Origin: Verticillium longisporum | Lineage: Eukaryota > Ascomycota > Sordariomycetes > Glomerellales > Plectosphaerellaceae | Assembly (NCBI GenBank): GCA_019188255.1 | Contig: JAETXT010000007.1 | Span: 1,054,001 to 1,118,000, forward strand | Direction of reading: 5' to 3' | DNA: 64,000 bases | Part shown: piece by piece, positions 10,940 to 23,500 of the stretch | Position numbering within the stretch: the first letter of the stretch is position 1 | How the letters are laid out: each line of letters starts with the position of its first letter | The notes under the pieces: generated by a model | The model's input: only the letters and a program-made list of their open reading frames with translations | What the model was told of the DNA's origin: nothing | Databases searched by the model: none | Made by a program: the position numbers and the translations under genes

Positions 10940-13900
10940 TCAGGCTCGGGAGCCGTACTGAACCATGTCAGGGAAGGTCACGCCCTCCATCACTGGCGTG
11001 GGAAGGATCTCCACAGCTCCCCTCTCATACAGACAGAACCAAACCGCATCAGCATTGATGACCTCGAGCGCCTCGCGTGCATCGTTGTCGTGCTCCAGTC
11101 GATCCGCCAGCAGCGCCAGCACGCCGTCGTAAATTTCATCCTCGATCCGCACGTGACGTACAATGGCGATGAGTAGCCGAACCACAGCCTCCCACGTCTG
11201 TGCCGCCGACGCAAAACGGCCCAGACCGCCGCCTGAGGATGGCGAAGACCGCGAAATGTCTTTCGTAACTGTAGTCTTCATCTCACGCGTGCCACCTGCA
11301 CGGGCTGGTACGACGACGTCGTGAATGGGCGTGACGTCGTGGAGAAGGGCGGCCTTTCCGCGGACCTGGCCCTGGCCGTGGCCCTGGCGAGACTGGTTGT
11401 CGAGAGCCTCTTGTTTCTTTTTTTGACACCACTTGTGGAGAGCATCCGACCACTCCGTCTTGATGCGGGACGCGAGGAAGTCACCCGCCGTAGCACACAG
11501 GATGGCGAGGGTGTCGCATGCGGCGATGACGATGAAAGATTCGGCGTCATACAGGCGGGCGACTACGACGGGCCAGACGGTGTTGATGAGGGGCAGAAAT
11601 GAGTCTTCGTCGGCGGCGAGAGCCGGCGCGACTGTGATGAGGAGGTCGAGGAGCGACTTGCGGAGGGTTGGGGTCGGGGAGGTCAGATAGTGCTGTGTTA
11701 GTGTTGCTACCTTCTCCAGGAGGATATACGTTGGAGTCTTTGGGGGCCTCTCCTGTTCGACTTCGCCGCCGCCGGCTTCGTCATCGTCTTCCTGCTTCTC
11801 ATTTTCAGGGCCCCAAGGTCGAGGAGGGTGGCCGTAAACCGTGCTGTTCTCTTCATCTTGTTGTTGTAGTTTCTTCCGTTCAGCGCGCCGATCGAGGTAG
11901 GCGATAATGTCATCGATGTCTGTCGGTCTGGGCCGCCGCTTCATGTGGTCCGATGAGCCGTTTTGGCGACCCTCGAGGAGGAGTCTGTCAGATCTGACGC
12001 CCTGCTCAACAACTTCCTTGAGAACGGCAAAGAGACTCTCAACGAAGACAGGGTAGCCGTGATAATTATCGAGTGCTGCAAATATGGAAGCTACCACGTC
12101 GTCTAGATATGGTATGAGGCGAGGGCCTGTGAGGCGGGTCATCATGATAAGAACCTTGGTGGACGCCGGTGATATGTCGAGTGTGTTGAGCCGAAGTGAA
12201 ACCGAATTGACCATGTAGTCAAAGTTTTCTACAATGAGCTCCGAAACACTAGAGTAACCACAAGAGCTCGCGATGATGTTCAAGGTTGTCATGGCGTGAT
12301 CTCGTATTTGGGGGGTTGATGAACCCAGAAACGCTGCAATGGGGTACAAGACATCGATGAGCTCGGGTCGGAATGCTTCCCTCGAGCGAGATGCTGCGTA
12401 GGCCACTACCTCAAGAGCCACGGCCTCAAGTCGCCAATTGACATCTGTGTTTTCCATGCTAGCGTCTATGAGTGACACAGAGAAGGCATAAAGCTCGCGC
12501 AGGGCCGTCTCGGGATCTTCCGACTCTGTGGTTACCGATGACAGGTCAAGATAATCATCAACGTCAGAAGTTCGAGTAAATGCAGCTTTGACAAGCTCGA
12601 AGGACAGCCAGAGGGAAGAGACTTGAGATGCGTCTGTCAGTTCTTGCGAGTAGTCCAGCATATCGAGCGACAGTTTCACTTGTTGAGACGCAGATCCGAC
12701 TTTGGAGATCAACCTCAACAATTCAGATCTTGTGGTCATCTGACTCTCATGGCCCAGGACTATCAGGCTGTAGTCCGCTGCAGTACTATCGGCCCGGGTG
12801 AGATCTTTCCCTGAAAGTGGGACGAGACTCGACGACACAGACTGAACCACCTGCTTCTGGCCGTCGCCAGCCAGGAGGGAGGACACACTGTCTCGCAGGG
12901 CCATAGACACGGCGTCACTGAGCGTGGAAGAATCCAGTTGCAAACGTGTCACCAACTCGGTGCCCTTCAAAACATTGCGAATCGCGGCCTGCTTCTTCTC
13001 TTCTTCGGCCGACTGCATGATTCGCGGCAGGGCGGTCAGCCAGTTATATACTGTGACCTTGATTACTTCCGCTAGTTCAGGATAGATGGTCGCCAAGTCC
13101 TGTAGGCTGGTGGTGAGGGTGGATGGTGCGTCTTCTTCGGGCTCCAACATGGTGGCTGATTCGACCAGAATGGAACTGCAGTTTTCTAGGGTCGTGTGGC
13201 ACTCATCGAGGAGCGTCAGGGACAAGTTTGCGAGTGCATCACGGACCTCATGGGCCTTGCTGTTGCGAAGCTTCATGACGGAGGCCAGAGCCAGCTTGAT
13301 TTGAGCAACGGTTGCGTTCAGCCATGGCCGACTCAGCACTTTCTGGTTGTCAGCTTCAGAGTTTGCGGCAGTTTCTCTGCTGATGGCTCTCGTTTTCATA
13401 TCACCGAGAACGGCAACAAGGACTAGCCTCAAGGTCGTGATGGCTGCCGCGAGTACCCGCGTCTTCTCGTGGGCTGGCATGGACAGGAGCTTGGTGAGGG
13501 CCGAGACGACACCTGGTAACAGGGTGGCCAGCGCGGCGTGGTCTTTGATGCTACCGAATACCGCCTGGAGCGCTCGCAATGATTCCAGCTGGATTTCCGG
13601 TGTTCTTCCGCTGGCTACACTGTCAATGACCACCGTGACGCCATGTCCCAGTGCCGGGATGGTTTTGGCATCGACGAGGGACGCGGCGGCCGCGGCAGAA
13701 GAGCCTGCCGCCGTGATCAAGGCTGTCAGTGCCCTGAGAGCTTCCAATGTCGTCTCTTCTGGAGATTTATGCTGGTCGTTTTGTCCAGGTACCCCCCCAA
13801 CAATAAAAGTCAGCAGGATGAGAAGCTGCTCGACGATCTGGGGGGAGATGCTGCCCTTCCAGCCGTGAACAGTGACGGCGGCAAGACACCTGAGGGCAGC

Positions 13901-14228
13901 CTCCAAGAGACGGGCAGGATAGCCCTCCTGGTTTCTGAAAACGTGGGACAGGGGAAAGAAGACATAATCGGCCAGCTTGTCGTCAAAGACGGAGGCATCA
14001 CGGTTGATTTGGGTACTGATAATGCCGTGAAGCTCTTCCGTCAGGTTGACAAGCTGGCGAATTGCTGTGGCTCCCTTTGGTGGATCAATCGCTATCCGGC
14101 TTATGGACACGCAGCAGGGTTTGAGCTGGCGGAATGGTCAGATGGGCGGGCGGAACGCGAGAGTAGAGGGGGTTGCCAACCTGTTGGAAGAACTCATTGC
14201 GGGCAGGGTTCGGTGAAACGTTGGCCAT
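10940..14228 (-). CDS. tti1: TTI1-like HEAT-repeat protein of the TTT complex
   Basis: TTI1, with TEL2 and TTI2, helps fold and stabilise PIKK kinases (TOR, ATM/ATR types). Exon 1 (14228-14181) encodes MANVSPNPARNEFFQQ. A 55-bp intron (14126-14180, GTTGGC...CAG) leads to exon 2 (14125-10940), which begins LKPCCVSISRIAI, matching the FFQxLKPCC start typical of the family. The 1,077-residue product is almost wholly helical-looking Leu/Ala-rich HEAT repeats (for example LLEAALRCLAAVTVHGW and LLDLLITVAPALAADEDSF). An acidic, charged insertion lies about three quarters of the way along (RKKLQQQDEENSTV, EDDDEAGGG). Unlike many neighbours the long second exon is open throughout, without a break. Longer frames on the opposite strand (13347-13868, 13643-14269) are shadows. 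Confidence 0.85.
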
Positions 14229-14781
14229 TGAGGGTGCGGCTACGAACGCATTTGAGGCTCAAGCCATGAGCATTGGCAATGTTGATTGTAACGAATGGGA
14301 CGGGCAGTGTGTTGTGGCTGCTTCTTGGTGTATTGATCGCAAGAGCCGAGTATTGTGTGAATAGGACCTAGGTATGTTTAGATCTAAGTAGGTGCTCTAC
14401 CTAACTGGGATGCAGCAAGGTGGAGGGGGATGTCAAGTCCTGATGAACGAGTTGTGAATTGTGCACATTATGCATACCGTGTCTTGCCCGTTAGACACTG
14501 TACCTGTGGGGGGCAGGCAGGCAGCGCTCTGGAAGCTCTTGCACTATAACAGCCTGTAGTGGAGGGCAGTAATTAGTAGCTCAGCACCTTCGACCAGCGG
14601 GAAAGAGCAGCAGGAAAGAGGGGCACGAGTCCTCTCCATCAGGTAATGGATCAGATCGAGGGCCATTCTTCGCTGTTCAAACCTGTTCTTCTCGATTCAC
14701 TGCTCGTGAAGACAATCAATCTTTGTGAAACCCAGAGCCATTTCGACCTCGACTCTTGTATTTATTTGTCTCATACCACAC
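14229..14781. promoter_or_regulatory. Divergent promoter between TTI1 and the DUF1749 hydrolase
   Basis: About 550 bp separate the two divergent starts. A degenerate TACCTAGG-type element lies at 14366-14405. A CT-rich leader precedes the hydrolase ATG. No gene is seen. Confidence 0.45.
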
Positions 14782-15697
14782 ATGATGGACACACCATTTG
14801 TTTGCATCGCCCACCCTTTCGAGTCCGCGGGAAACATCTCCCACGCCTACGAGTATGGGCCGGTAAAGGCCCGCAAGGCCATCATCTTCGTCGGCGGCTT
14901 GGGTGATGGGCCTCACACGGTTCCATTCGTTCGACCTCTGGCCACTCACTTGGAGGAGTCGGGACTGGACTATTCGGTCTTCGAAATCCGCATCAGGAGC
15001 TCCTTCACAGGCTTTGGCTACTCGAGCCTCAAGAAGGACGTCGAGGACATTGCGGCCATCGTCAAGTACCTCAGAGGCATCGATAAGCAGAAAATCGTGC
15101 TCATGGGCCACTCGACGGGATCCCAGGTCGGTGTTTCTTGTCCACTTGGCGACCAGCTGGCACGACTGACCATGGCAGGATTGTGTCGAGTACGCCGCGA
15201 ATGAGGACGATCCCGTCGATGGCTTCATCTTGCAGGGCCCCGTGTCAGACCGCGAGGCCGCTGCCATCCACGTTGACGCTGAGAAGCTCAGGGAAAGCGT
15301 CGAGCTTGCCGCCAGTATGATCGCCGAGGGACGAGGAGATGAGATGCTACGACCTGAACAGGTGGCTCATACTTTTGAGCCCATCACGGCCTACCGTTGG
15401 CACTCGCTCATTTCCAAGGGCGGCGACGACGACTTTTTCTCGTCTGACCTTGACGAGGAAACGGTTTCCAGAATATGGAACCGGTTCCAGAAGCCGGCGA
15501 TGGCTCTGTACTCGGCCGAAGACGAGCACGTCCCCGCTCATGTCGATAAGCAGGCTCTTGTCGACTTGTGGAAGAAGCTAGGCAAGAATGTCCACCCCCT
15601 CTCAGGGCTGATTCCCGGAGCAGGCCATACCGTCAAGCAGCCAGATGGACAGGCCTGGCTCAACGATCATGTGGTACAGTTCCTAAAGGACATCTAG
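14782..15697 (+). CDS. DUF1749 alpha/beta hydrolase, SidJ-like
   Basis: The family (UPF0613) includes SidJ, an esterase that hydrolyses fusarinine-type siderophores inside fungal cells. Exons are 14782-15126 and 15179-15697 around a 52-bp intron (GTCGGT donor, GACTGAC branch, CAG acceptor), giving 287 residues. The oxyanion region is IIFVGGLGDGPHTVPFV. The nucleophile elbow is GHSTGSQ with the intron directly after it. The acid is probably in SAEDEHVPAHVD and the catalytic His in IPGAGHTVKQPDG. Two adjacent ATGs (14782, 14785) compete for the start. No siderophore synthetase or transporter lies in the window, so a role in iron is inferred from family only; other DUF1749 members have no known substrate. 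Confidence 0.82.
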
Positions 15698-16043
15698 GCC
15701 AAAAAAGATGGCCGTGCAGGAGCCCAGTATCAACTGCCTTCATTCACCGGATTCTGTCGGCCCCACCCTTGGAGGTCGGCGATACCGGAGCGCTCGGCGG
15801 GGGTTGAAGCCCGTCTGTCATGTGGTCGCCGACTCGCGGTAGATCTTCGATGCCGGCGTATCCCTAGTTTATCTTTAAGAACATAAAACGAAACCGTCCC
15901 CCCAGAGTCCCTTCGCTTCAGGTCCCAAATTCCTTGCTGTCTGCATCAGGCAGCTTCCAACATCAACACAAGCCAAAGCTGCAAAAGCTGAAACCCCGCA
16001 CCCCGACTCCGCCCACAACCCTCCACTCATTTTCGTCTTCATC
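15698..16043. other. Short spacer with a leader rich in C and A
   Basis: This is the 3' flank of the hydrolase gene and the probable 5' leader of the small Cys-rich gene. No open frame looks genuine. Confidence 0.5.
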
Positions 16044-16303
16044 ATGTGTATGGGAGCCACTTGCGGAACCTGTTGTAAGTCTTCTATCCAGCCGCGTCAC
16101 GTTTGCCATACTGACCCGCTGGTCGCACAGCGAAGCGAACATGGCGCGGATGCGGAAAACACATTTCCTCCGCTATGGATGGCATCTCCGAGGATGAGTG
16201 GTGCACCTGCACCCCGCGCGTCAAGGTCGGCGAGAAGGACTACCCGCCTGCTGCCTCCTTCCAGGTCCCGGGCTTGTCCTGGTTGACTGGTGGATCGAAG
16301 TAG
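16044..16303 (+). CDS. Small cysteine-rich protein of 67 residues
   Basis: Exon 1 (16044-16074) encodes MCMGATCGTC and is split after the first base of a codon. A 56-bp intron (16075-16130, GTAAGT donor, CTGAC branch, CACAG acceptor) leads to exon 2 (16131-16303), which reads SKRTWRGCGKHISSAMDGIS, then EDEWCTCTPRVKVGEKDYPP and a hydrophobic end. Six cysteines fall in paired motifs (CGTC, CTC), suggesting metal binding. I recall similar short fungal proteins of this layout (MCxxATCxTC..., WxGCGxHxxSxMD, WCTC), but they have no assigned function. There is no signal peptide, so it is probably intracellular. The gene is too short for most gene finders and is easily missed because each exon alone runs into other frames. 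Confidence 0.75.
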
Positions 16304-18224
16304 GAGTTGCTATTGAAGCTAGACTCTGGAAATTGCCTTCTTTTAACCGTACAAAGCTCAATCTAGTCCATCTGTGTTGTTTTGAGCCTGACAGCCTTTT
16401 CGACAACGTTGTGGGGCAAAGAGGGAGTCAAATGATGTGCTAACCCGCTGCTCATCGTTGCAGGTAGTCCAGTCCAAAGGAGCGTCGATTCTCAGTAGTG
16501 GTTACTTGTCGGGCCTCAAGTCGAATCTTCGAGTGTCACTGTCTGTCATTCTATCACTGCAACGGAGTTTAGGCAACGTTTGCCACCCCAGACATTGCCT
16601 GCTTCAACACACCTCACGTCAGTTGAGCGATAAACCAATTCAACAACGTCCCGTTCTGGAGCATTCTGGAGATGAATAGTGTCACGCTATATCGTGTGAT
16701 TCAACGCAAGATGGATGCCTCGGATGTCTGACGATTTCATTGACGATGATGTGTTCGCATGTTTCCTACGGCGTGAGAAGTACATGGCGAGTTTCTCCGC
16801 TGGAAGAATGGTGGCTATGATATGACCATGACAGGCTCGTGCAGTCTGCCATGTTCAACTTTCAATACTGCTGGAGCTTCAAGGATGAGGCCACGGGCAT
16901 GGTGAGTGCGCGATATGCTCGGTACAGGAACTCGGATGGGACCGTCACAAATGGAAACCTGCTCGCACGAGAAGTGGTTATCCATGGGACATCCATTTTT
17001 GCCTCGAATCTATCACAGTATTCGCTTTTGCTACCGGATTCGTGAGCTATCTTCCTTGATTTGTTCGTCTCACATCGGATTTCGTCGTCCCACGCGATGC
17101 CCATCTCGACGCAAACTTCAGTCTCCCTGTTCGTCAGATATCCGCCACCATCTCAGGAAGAGCCAACATCCGAGTCCAAAGTCCCAGGTAGGGTTGAGTG
17201 TCACGTCGTGTGCTCTGACGTCTACTGTTTCCAATGGAGGGCCCACTCGAAATTGTAATCACAGCCACGAGTTCACTCATCCCCAGTCCACCGAGGCCAG
17301 TCAGTCTTGGCGCTTCAATGCAGCGCAAACCGATGTCTGTGCGGTTCTCGGCGAATCAATCCACTGTCAGGTGCTCCCCCTTCTTTGCAGCTGAAGTGCC
17401 GAGTCACCTTTGGCCATGTTTCCGTATCTCTCTCGGCCTTGCTCCATCGGGCAAATAAGTGTTTGGGATCTACGTACGGCCCGCACGCGCATCCTCTACC
17501 AGGAATGGCTTGTCGCCCCTAGTCAGACTTGGCCTAGCAGACGCGACTAGAACCTTTTGACGTTCTGAGACTAGAAGCCAAGCCGACTTTCGCATTCTTC
17601 CTGGACCATTCACTATCACTCAGAGGATAGCGACCAGTCTCTCGATGGAAACTACCCGGCGCTGGACAACGGCGGTTGTTCTACGCAGAGCCTGGTTGAT
17701 GTACCTCTACAGTTGGACTAGATGATCCAAGTTTTTTCTGTGATGATGGATAATTACCCGCCGCCCAAACCCCCTTCCCGAGTCTTAGAGACACACTAGC
17801 CAGCGCAGCCACGATATCGTGCTACCCACAGACATGGCTCACTGCTGTCAGTGCGGCGCGGCAACGTCTCGACGACACAGCACGAGACCGCAACGCACGG
17901 CATCCATGTTCCCTGGTGCTGATCCCCCACAAGCTAATTCCCGTCTCATTGGCCTCTTTTGGTCTGAGCCCTCGCTCGTGTCGCTCATCTTCTGTTAAGT
18001 AGACCCGACTTGACATCGGGTGCCAGTCAATGCAGGTCGCTCTGGCTCCTGGACTCTCTCCCTTTCTGATCCTGCGTGCGGGCACGGCCATCTTATCCCC
18101 TTTTGCCTTGTAATATATTACGTCGTCTCCTTCTCGTTCCCAGTCTGGCACTGGCTGTCCTTCTTTTCAGTCTATAGACATTGGGGGTTTGGCGTCGACA
18201 CGGAGTGCTTAATATGAACAGAGG
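16304..18224. other. Long spacer, possibly with a decayed gene near 16.8-17.1 kb
   Basis: The frame 16839-17045 has coding-like composition (FNFQYCWSFKDEATG) but no start, splice pattern or recognised domain, and the following frames do not continue it. It could be a remnant or chance. The last 400 bp before 18225 are CT-rich and look like a promoter and leader. Confidence 0.35.
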
Positions 18225-18228
18225 ATGA
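18214..18228 (+). promoter_or_regulatory. Four-residue upstream ORF overlapping the next start
   Basis: ATG AAC AGA GGA TGA lies directly before the membrane-protein gene. Its stop TGA (18226-18228) overlaps the main ATG (18225-18227) in the arrangement ATGA. Such overlap can couple or repress translation of the main frame. Whether it is in the mRNA is not known. Confidence 0.4.
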
Positions 18229-19545
18229 AGACCCCGCCGCTAGACATCATTGCGAGCTGGCCGGTCCCCAACTATGTCAATCCGGAGACCAGGGGGCCTG
18301 CAGCTGCCATTGTCGCCATTACCCTGCTCATCGTCGTCACATTCCTCGTCGCCATCCGCGTCTACACTCGCAAGGTCATCACAAAGGGATTCGGCTGGGA
18401 CGACATCCTGATTCTCTTTGCCTACGTCGCCACAGCAGCCTTTACCGTGATCGGCCTTGTCGCATCAGCAAACTATGGCTGGGGTACCCACGTGTGGGAT
18501 GTGCGGCCTAGGTTGTTCCCGGGAGCCTGAAGCTCGCTCTCTCCAGCTTTGTCATGTTCGACCTCGCCACGAGCTTCACCAAGTTGTCCATGCTGGCTCT
18601 GATCTATCGACTCGCCTGCCAGACGTCAAAGACGGTTCGCTACATTGTCATTGTCTCAATGGTTCTTATCAGCGCCAACGGCACCTCTTTTCTCCTCGTT
18701 AGCCTTCTGCAATGCCGGTAAGTGAGGAGACGCCCCCCTGGACTCCCCTTGGTTCCGACTGAAAGACACGAAAAGCTGAAAAGTACTCCCAGGCCTTTGT
18801 ATCATTACTGGAGACTGTCATTCGAACCCGTCAACTGCACCGTCGACGAGGCGACACACCTCCTTGCTGGCGGCATCATCAACACCTCGACCAACTTGCT
18901 AGTCGTCATCCTCCCTTTGGCCATCGTCCGCCGCCTCCGCCAAGAGGGCAAGCTCTGCCCCGCCAGGTGACCATTGTCTCGATCCTGTTCGCCGCCGGGT
19001 TCGTGGCCTCCGCCGCCAGCGCCGCCCGCGTCTACTTCACCCACCTCATGACGAGCAGCCGCGACCGCGACCTCTCCTGGCACGCCTGGCTAACCTGGCT
19101 TATGTCGTCCATCGAGCTCTTCGTCGGCATCATGGCCGCCAGCGTGCCGGCCACCAAGCCCTTCTTCGCTCGCTACCTGCCTCAGCTCATCAGCACGGCC
19201 TCGGCATCTCGCGCCCGCTCCGTCGGCAAGGCGTCCATCAAGCCGCCCCGCGAGGAAAAAGACCGCCCCAAGCGCGACTCCCTCTCGACGATCCACGAGC
19301 TCGAAGAGGAAGTCGTCTTCAACCGGCCCGTGCGCACCCCCGACTTCTCCGAGCCCCAGCACCTCGTCTTTTACGACGTCAACAAGCCGCTGCCGCGCAT
19401 CAAGGAGTCCGTCTACTCCATCCCCATCGACTTTGACTTTGAGAACACAGAGAGGACCCAGTCTCGACCCTCGTACGAACGGACAAGCAGTCGAGGCAGC
19501 GACACCGCGACACGGAACCTGACCGAGGAGCGGTCGTTCGTGTAA
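18225..19545 (+). CDS. Rhodopsin-domain fungal integral membrane protein, PTH11-like (frame broken twice)
   Basis: The fungal rhodopsin-fold family (the transmembrane core of PTH11-like receptors) has about seven helices. Visible segments include AIVAITLLIVVTFLVAIRVY, then TKGFGWDDILILFAYVATAA (the family's WDD motif), a helix after PGSLKLALSSFVMFDLATSF, and VTIVSILFAAGFVASAASAA near the end. A Cys pair in the loops (LLQCR, FEPVNC) is typical. A 75-bp intron (18718-18792, GTAAGT...CCCAG) is clear. Two frame breaks each need one extra base: at CCC 18518-18520 (HVWDV...PGSLKLAL) and near CC 18940-18941 (IVRRLR...PRQVTIV). Repaired, the product is 415 residues with a cytosolic Ser/Arg-rich tail. 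There is no CFEM domain, so it is not a full PTH11. The ligand is unknown. A true pseudogene cannot be excluded for this accessory-type gene. Confidence 0.78.
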
Positions 19546-20571
19546 GCCAGCAGACCGTGTATTAGTGTATATCTCAAGAATCTCTCATTTTATCTTTTCC
19601 CGTGTCCCGTTTCGCAGTCTGCGTCTTCATTGATGTTCTTGTCATTTCTATTTGTGCGAAGGAAAAAACGTTTCGCAACTTGTTTGTCCAGGCTGCTCTT
19701 GTGTTGCCGGAGGCCGATGGTCCCCCAGTCCCTACATTCGAGTACAGAATGGCCACTCCCCATTTTACTCTTTGAGGATCGGCTTCGCAGCAGTGAGTGG
19801 ATGGTGCATAAATTGTATCGTGGTCGTCAAACAAAAGGTCTTTGAGCTGCCACGGCTCCGTTGAATCACAACCTCGGGGATGCCGGGTCCATTTGGGAAA
19901 GACAGTTCACACATTTCAAGCTTCAACAGCATGAACAGCAGACAGTGTCACGATGTGATAGGAGGGGTTGCATGTTTTTACTACGAGCCGTGTATTTGGT
20001 CCTTCTGTGGTGCCCTTCAGGCGATCTCATACTCTGGATACATCTAGTTCTTTTCAACACACTCTCCCTGGCTCACAAGATCTTGTCCTGGAGTCGTTCG
20101 CGGGAATCCTCACAAATCTCTTCTACAGACACAACACCGGTCCTGCTGAGCTCTTGGCTCTACATGATTTTCCAACACCCTCCTGGGCGTGGCTTGGGTA
20201 TCTCATGACCTGAAGCATCGTCTCGGTTGCGGCGGTGCGGCTACTTGACCGGGAGTCGCACGATGCATGCAAATCACTGGGACATTTTTGTTCCAATGAC
20301 CTGGCTTTGCGTCCGGTCTGCAGCTTCCGGCCTTGCAGCGTTTGCCACAACGCAGGTCGCCGCATCTTGTCGACGACGTGCAGGGCCGCGAGGTGCGTCG
20401 TCTACTCGTCGTCGACAGAGTTGGGCAAGGCAAGGTCCACGCACTTGCGTCGGACCCCTCCATTAAATTTTCATCTGGGTGCAAATAATTGGCACAAATT
20501 CTGTAATGCACAGAGATGTTAGATAACGGCTCATGTTAACAAGTGTGGCTTTGCTACGAACCTGGCAGCGT
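19546..20571. other. Convergent spacer
   Basis: This is the 3' flank of both the membrane-protein gene and the C2H2 gene. Small frames on both strands lack any domain or start context. I see no gene. Confidence 0.5.
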
Positions 20572-23500
20572 TCATCCAGTGTTGTTGTAAGTCCTGCGGA
20601 CAGTTTGCACAGTCTGCCCCTGGCTCAGGGTAGAAGCCATCTTTCCCATGGTGTTCAGGCGACCCTGGGCATCCTTGATAAGGTGCGCAATGGCAGCGTT
20701 ATCTGGCTGGGCAAGCCCCTGAACAATGCTTTCAAGGGCCTTTTGCTGGGCAATCCATTCCTCGAGGAGTGGCCTAGGAGCTTCCTGTTCCTGGGCAGCG
20801 GCGACCACAACACTGGCCTTGGCGCTGGTCTTACGGCTGACAGCCGGAATGACCTTGGGAGCGTCCTTGCGCTTACGACTCTTAGCAGCCTGCTGGGTGT
20901 GGCCCGTGGTCGAACTGGTAGGCGACCCCGGAATTCTGCTGTCGTTGTGTACACGGCGCATGTGATCCCGGAGGTTCCACTGGCGGGGGAATCCGTTACC
21001 GGGAAGAGCACGATCGCATCCGTCGTACGAGCAAAGGAAGGGCTTGTCCCCGTGTCCGTGCATAGCGTGGGCCTCACGCTCGTGGCGAAGAAGACAGGCA
21101 GTTGACGAGAAACGGGCGTTCTCGCAAGAGGTGTCCTTGCACCGGTAGGGCTTGAGATGAGAGTCCACAAACTTGCTGTTGGAAGAAAGCGCATGATTAG
21201 CAGTCACTCGAGTGTTGCGTTGCTGATCCTAGGCGGACTTACTCGTAGTTGCACTTAAGCTTCTCGGCCTTGTGGTTGCAGCTGGCTTGTCCTTCCCAAG
21301 GGCAGTGGAAGAGGCCATCAGGTCCGGGGGACGCATTCTTGTAGAGAGGGTGATCACGAGCAGATTCGCCCTCATTGACAGGCCGACGGGCAGTGTACGA
21401 GGGAGGCAGAGCGAAGTCGTCACCCATAGGCATCACGGTAGCAGACATGTCGTCCGAAAGCATTTCCTGACCGTGGTACTGGCCGTCCAATCTACTCAAT
21501 GTGGTTAGAGAAATGAAGCTCCGTCCAAGGGGTTGAGGCACGACGCACCGGAGCTGTGCCTGGATTGCAGGGGATCCGTTCTCGCTGTGGGGAGGAGAGG
21601 CCAGGGGTTCGGGAAGTGCCCAGTGATCGGGGCTACCTTCAGAGGATGGCCCAGACATGTGTGATTCCGAAGGGCTGAACGTGGCCCAGGAACCCGAGGG
21701 CGAGTGGCTGGTCAAGCTCGCATCATGATCCAGCTGGATGTGGGTGGGAATAACGTGCTGCAGGGAAACTTCTGTTGGCGGAGAGGGCAATCCGTCGGGA
21801 CCCATACCAAGGTCCAAAGACATTCCAGATCCAGAGTACAGCATGTGGGACGAGGCGCCGCTCGCATCAGAGTCCAGGAAAAGGCAGGAGTTCACATCCA
21901 TCATGTGTGCGCCGGGTTGAGTTCCTGGGGCGAAGACAGAGCTGTTACCTGTGATGTCCATGTTGGACATGCGTGAAGACATCTGTGATGACGAAGCAGT
22001 CATCCTGGTCTTGGATGAGGGCTTGGTAATCCTGTGCTTGTGGCTTCCAGTGGATGTTCGCGAAAGTCCCCTCCTCATCGGCTCCCCGCCGATAGGAGCA
22101 GCCACGGCCTGTGGCGCCTGCACGCGAGGGGTGATGTGGCCATCAAGATGGAAGGAAAAAGTTTCAGCCTCGCCCTGGTGGGCAGATCCAGTATCAAGAA
22201 AATCTTGGTTGAAGTTCTGTGAACCTTCTCCTGTCGTGTCCCACGACGAACCACTGATGTGGTCCGAGGATGGTCCTGTTTGAGAAGAAAAGGAAAACAT
22301 TCCCGTGGGTGCCATTGCGGCCTGGTAGAAACTGTAGTCACTGGGTGGAGGTTAGTGTGCTGTGTTTCCACTAGATTCAAAAATATCAAGACCATTGCAG
22401 ACGACAAGAAAAAAGGTCATCTCAAGGTGGCACAACTTTGTTCCTACATGTGTCGCATGTTAGCTGTTATTCATACATCAAGTCTTGGACAGCGGTGTTT
22501 ACAGACCAAGGTGAGAGTAGACCAGCAAGCAGCCTTTGGGACAAACATCCGTTCCATTTCTCCGTGGGCCAGTGGGGAACACTCCAGGATGAAGGTAGAT
22601 CAAATACAGCAGACAAACATTCCGGGCGTTGAATTAGGGGTGATTTTGGAAGTCCACGTCGTCCTTGAGGTCGCTTCAGGTTTGAGGGTAAGTCGATGAG
22701 AGCAACGAATCATCACAAGGTTCCGAGTGGTGTGTAGGTGTAAATAATCCGTGGCTGGTTTCAAAGGATGTCACCGGCAAGTCCACTAGTCGTACCACCT
22801 GGGAAAAGAGCCGTCTATGCGTACATGTGCGTTCAGTCCATCGTCGACATGAGTTGTTGTAGCACATGGTACAGCTCAGGGAGGAGTCCATAGTAGTTTC
22901 AGTAAAATCATAGTCGCCCCAGTCGCTGTCCAAGGTGAACGGGATCGAGTAGTCCAGTGGTGCTTCCGAGGTCATGGTGAAGGTGTCGTCCACGTGTAGA
23001 TGTCCAGGGTGGTCAAGCGTAATGATCAAAAAGTCGATGTCCTCAAGTGGTCCACATGCCAGAATGCACAAAGTGCGAGCAAAAGAGAGTCCTGAATACC
23101 GTCCAGGGGGACGCCTGGTTGAGCCATAGTCTCGGGCGAGACAATCCTTAGTCCAAGGACGTGATTCCATGGGCATGCAATGAATACATAACCAGTCAAG
23201 TCCATATCATGGGCACTGTCAAGATCCGACGTAGCAAAGTGTCGTTGGTTGTCGAGCGATACTTACTGGTACAGCACGATCGATAGATCAGGTGTACGTT
23301 GAATAGAGTAATCTTTGATCCTGCGTCTGGAACGACGTGTCTCATGGGAGACGCCTCCTGAGGGGCGCTCGAGACTGCCCGCAAGGAGCATGTGGTTTGG
23401 TTCAAGTTCTGTAATCCTTTGAAGAGAGGTCCTGTGATCCTCGTCTCGAGTGGAAGTGTCCTGGATCCGGGAGTCCTGTCCATAAATCCTGGGTTGCATC

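Noticed and set aside
13347..14269. Plus-strand frames opposite the TTI1 gene
   Set aside because: Antisense shadows of a well-supported HEAT-repeat coding region.
14782..15697. Siderophore gene cluster around the SidJ-like hydrolase
   Set aside because: Neighbours are TTI1, a small Cys-rich gene and a membrane protein; no synthetase, transporter or acyltransferase is present.
16839..17045. Coding-like frame between the Cys-rich and rhodopsin-type genes
   Set aside because: No start, no continuation and no recognised domain; kept only as a possible remnant.
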